64,000 nucleotides of DNA. It comes from Gonapodya prolifera JEL478. Its lineage: Eukaryota > Monoblepharomycota > Monoblepharidomycetes > Monoblepharidales > Gonapodyaceae. Where the stretch lies: NCBI GenBank assembly GCA_001574975.1, contig KQ965732.1:1188131-1252130 (forward strand). The letters run 5' to 3'. Positions 59,101-64,000 of the stretch are shown piece by piece; positions within the stretch are counted from its first letter, which is position 1, and each line of letters starts with the position of its first letter. The notes beneath the pieces are model-generated. The model was not told the origin of the DNA, ran no database searches, and saw nothing but the letters and a program-made list of their open reading frames with translations. Both the position numbers and the translations under genes were made by a program.

Positions 59101-59640
59101 AAGAGAGCTCGTGGGATGCGACTTGAGGAGAGAGTTGACGTGCGTGAAACGGTTGATGTGGGCCGGTGTTGGTGGAGCACCAGGTTTGTCGTATCGGGGC
59201 TCGTACTTTAGAAAATCAAACCGTAGAGCATCAACCAAGACAATTACGACGTTGTCGAAGCGGGGAGCGGGAAAGCACGGTGGCTGAGCGGGGAGTGATG
59301 ACCCGTTGATCCAAGGAATGCCGTTGTAGATTTCACAGTCGTTGGCGTCAGGAAACGCCGCTCGTTTGAGCAGAAACCCCGATGCAAATAGCCAGAGTGC
59401 AATCGCGTGGATCAGAGCAAGCGCGAGAGTGGGTGACAGAAGCCATCTGAGTGTCATTTTGGAATCGGCGCTTTGCACATCCGGAGTTCCCAAGGTGCCA
59501 CCGCCGACGGTGGGCGATGGTGTCCAGATTTGGCCGACAGAAGCTCCGTTAGGAGTCTCCTTGAGATCCGCCTTTCCCTTTCGTCGCGATGGCATTGGCG
59601 TTTGGAAACCTAACCACCGGCATATCCGGGAGAACTCCAA
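56162..59640 (-). CDS. GPI13: GPI ethanolamine phosphate transferase 3 (Gpi13/PIG-O)
   Basis: ER membrane enzyme that adds ethanolamine phosphate to the third mannose of the GPI anchor precursor, the bridge to protein. The N-terminal helix LLSPTLALALIHAIALWLF is followed by the lumenal alkaline-phosphatase-like domain: DNVVIVLVDALRFDF, DPPTTTLQRLKALTTGSLP, the PIG-O form VDHAGHRYHPNHPAM and FAGDHGMDYRGDHGG, with metal-binding Asp/His residues present. One intron (near 58735-58798) joins YPSFN to VWDLHTVDDGV. The remaining exon of about 850 codons encodes a dozen or so membrane segments. Length is about 1,130 residues, near family size. Start at 59640 (MEFSRIC) or 59595 (MPSRRKGK); both precede the first helix. 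Strong GC bias at third positions leaves long open frames on other frames. Confidence 0.95.
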
Positions 59641-60063
59641 GCCCGATCAATGTGCATCCTACGTTGTCAACTTGAATGGAAATCCAACTTTCGATATATC
59701 ATGCAAAGCTGGAGAGGGAATCCATGTTGTGCAGGTGAGTTTGTATTTTACTGACTATGAGCATATCACACAGAAGGATTCGAGGCAGTGTCAATTCAAT
59801 TGTCTGTCAGTAGAGTTGCTTCTATGGTTTACAATAATTCAATTAAACTGCGGTCAAACCGGCAAGTCGGGTAAACACATCAGTAACGATAAGGGAAACA
59901 AGTCCACGCCTGATTCGAAAGCACCGGCAAAGACGCTAGTCAAACCACATCTTTCACTAGCGCGCCATTCCTTGGCCAGCGTGGCTTCAAGCGCTCGTGA
60001 GTTTGTCATCTCGGCGAGCAGTGATTCACCAATAAACAATGTTCCGCAGATACGCTCTAGAAA
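59641..60063. promoter_or_regulatory. Divergent promoter region, GPI13 (-) and MYND gene (+)
   Basis: About 420 bases between two gene starts pointing apart. No motif recognised; no independent gene seen. Confidence 0.45.
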
Positions 60064-61281
60064 ATGAGCGAAAATTTTTCATGGCACGAGTTCCCCAGGA
60101 CGAGCATGCACCCCGGCCATGGCGAGACGTTTAGTGGAGGCAACTGCGGCTGCGACGATTGCGCGGCAGACCCAAGACTGCAACGGAGGCTTCGAGAAGC
60201 AATGTACGGTTGGACGCCGCTGCAGCTGGCGATGGAGCACTTCCACTCACTGTGCTGCGAACGGGAAATATGCCATAAGGCGCTCCGCAAGAGTCTGCGG
60301 GAATCGATGGACACCTGGACGTGCCTCGTCAACGGCATTTCCTTTGGCGGCCACTACCCAGAGCCCCCCAACAGACTCGTGACATTCCACGCGCCAGGGT
60401 TCCTCGCGTCGACTCCCATCGTCGGAATTGTGAGCAGGATTGTGGCCGTCGGAGCCAAGGTTACTCCCGCGGTGGTGAAGTGATTCGACGCAAAAGGAGA
60501 AAGAGTTCATCACCGTGTTTGAAGATTTCCGGATTCGGTTCTTTGAAGACTCGTTCTTTGACTCCATGGAGTGCCTTCAGACATTTGCGTCATCAAATCA
60601 CTCGACGGTGTCGCAACTCCTGAAAACGAATCCAAACCTTTTTCCGCGCTTGATCGACCTGATTGCCGACTCTTGGCGCCCTCCAGCGACATTCCAAAGA
60701 CGCACCGTGCTGACCTCCTCGCAATGCGGGTGATCAAAATGATGAGCTACGCTGTGAACAACGCGGACACAGACAGTCTAACAACACTGTCCAGCATGGC
60801 GAAGGCGCACAAGAAGTTCTTCAAACTCGCCAGCACGAAGCCACTTATACATGAAGAACGATACAACGAGTGGTTTCCTGTCGCCTTCATGCTCACAGCT
60901 AGGAAGAGCCCCTTAACGAAGTCATACATGAAGGCGATGAAAGCCCACCAGTGCGGGTCATTCACGTGCACAGTGGGCTGCGAACTGCGTCCGCTGCCTG
61001 ACGACGTTGGCACCGTTGTCAAACCTCCAGCACTGTTTGCGTGTTCCAAATGTAAGAGGTTGAAGTACTACTCCGCGCAGTGCCAAAAGGACGATTGGAA
61101 ACATCATAAGCACTTTTGCAGTGTTGAGACAATGCCCAAGTCTGAGAATGTTGTGTTTGATAAGAATTGGACCTCTGAGGCGTGTCGCATGTTGGGGAGC
61201 AAGATGGCGAACACTGGAATTGATTTGGACGGGTTTGAGAGGCGCATGCAAACATTTTTGGCCTCTGCCAACTCCTCATAG
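60064..61281 (+). CDS. MYND-type zinc-finger protein, one unexplained frame change
   Basis: Start MSENFSWHEFPRTSM at 60064, with a Cys-rich GGNCGCDDCAAD. A plausible intron (GTGAGC...CAAAAG, about 60430-60500) joins STPIVGI to EKEFITVFEDFRIRFFED. Sequence then runs through MECLQTFASSN and FPRLIDLIADSWRPPATF to about 60695, after which clear coding continues in another frame from LLAMRVIKMMSYAVNNAD to the end. The MYND finger near the C-terminus is FACSKCKRLKYYSAQCQK then DDWKHHKHFC, the standard zinc ligand order. MYND fingers bind proline-rich partners; the rest has no known domain. The frame change near 60695-60715 lacks a fitting intron: an assembly indel or a recent mutation is likely. 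Confidence 0.75.
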
Positions 61282-62019
61282 CAGTGTTTATTTTGCGGTC
61301 CCTTTGTAAGTATCTATTCTAGGATCTCAAGGTTTAGGCCTTAGAAATCACCGATGCGTGAAGGCTAAACAAAGTGCAGTGATGTCGTTCATGTCACCTC
61401 CTTCGGCGACTCATGATTATGACATGCAATAGAAGCTTGTTCGGAAAGATGGCCACTTCACATCCACATCTTCATCCTCTTAGAAAGACAAGTAGCTCGG
61501 GCACCGGCGACGTCGCATTTGAATTCGGCATTTTTCATTCAAACTTGTTGGGAAAGGCTTGAAAGACAGAGATCATTGTTGGACAAAACCATCCTGTTCA
61601 AACCATTCAGGCTACATGAAAATCTGACGCCATAGTCAGAACTATTCCTGTTAATGGCCGCGCATGACTCAACAAGGCATCCTAGGAACTCTCCTCGCGG
61701 AGAACAAATGAGATTTGGGTCCTAAACAAAGTACAACCGAACGTGTGTCCTAAATAGGCGGCAATAACAGAATTGTCCTCGTGGCGTGGATATTTAAAGC
61801 ACATCCTCTGAGGCGGAGAGTTCAATCTCCAATTGGGGACTACGAGGCGACGATTGCAGGAGGCAAGGAGTTGTGGACACCACCACCTTGCCGCGGTCAA
61901 GCTTGCTTCAAGCAACGTACTTTTCACCTTCTACTTCGACTTCAGGCCAAACCGTTCCCGCCCATCCATCACCGCACTCCTGCGCTGGGCCATTCTTATC
62001 CCGCTACACATCACCCCTC
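61282..62019. other. Intergenic upstream of the NDP-glucose dehydratase
   Basis: About 740 bases. Holds the 3' region of the MYND gene and the promoter of the next gene. No coding frame, RNA gene or repeat supported. Confidence 0.5.

Positions 62020-64000
<1,981 letters not shown>

Overview
The window is nuclear DNA from a eukaryote, most likely a fungus with a compact, intron-rich genome. Genes lie on both strands. Most are broken by short GT-AG introns, about 50-80 bases where I could place both ends. The core set is fungal or opisthokont: a septin, casein kinase 1, Gpi13/PIG-O, a Nup88/Nup82-type nucleoporin, and cytosolic and mitochondrial uS15. Several genes are rare or patchy in yeasts and moulds: an ALC1/CHD1L-type SNF2-macro remodeller, an L-lactate dehydrogenase, a trypsin-like protease and an LrgA/LrgB-type membrane protein. 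That mix suggests an early-diverging, chytrid-like fungus; this is inference from gene content, not a placement.

Layout. 1-5 kb: the 3' part of a PP2C phosphatase, a septin, and CK1 on the opposite strand. 6-8.8 kb: a membrane-anchored trypsin-like protease with a repeat-rich stalk and a probable beta-trefoil tail. 8.9-13.3 kb (-): SNF2-macro-BRCT remodeller. 13.5-18.6 kb: unrecognised membrane or secreted genes whose exon chains I could not fully close. 20.2-22.2 kb: Nudix hydrolase. 22.2-26.2 kb: gene-poor, with a strong inverted repeat and broken reading frames. 26.2-28.5 kb: an intact multi-exon gene of unknown function. 28.5-31.7 kb: nothing firm. 31.7-33.6 kb (-): divergent kinase-like gene. 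35.5-39.7 kb: two diverged paralogues of an unrecognised family in the same orientation. 39.9-45.5 kb: L-LDH (-), mitochondrial uS15 (+), LrgA/LrgB protein (+). 45.8-49.6 kb (-): Nup88-like. 49.8-53.8 kb (-): hydratase-2, an NAD(P)-binding protein and an unknown gene. 54.8-55.6 kb: RPS13. 56.2-59.6 kb (-): GPI13. 60.1-61.3 kb: MYND-finger protein. 62.0-64 kb: NDP-glucose 4,6-dehydratase, running off the end.

There is no sign of a functional cluster. Neighbours belong to unrelated pathways (GPI anchor synthesis, nuclear pore, translation, septation, peroxisomal beta-oxidation, fermentation, sugar-nucleotide metabolism), as expected for ordinary fungal chromosome. The most interesting items are the macro+BRCT remodeller, the unrecognised paralogue pair, the mosaic protease, and an in-frame stop flanked by a GT...AG pair only 15 bases long in an otherwise continuous reading frame near 53.44 kb.
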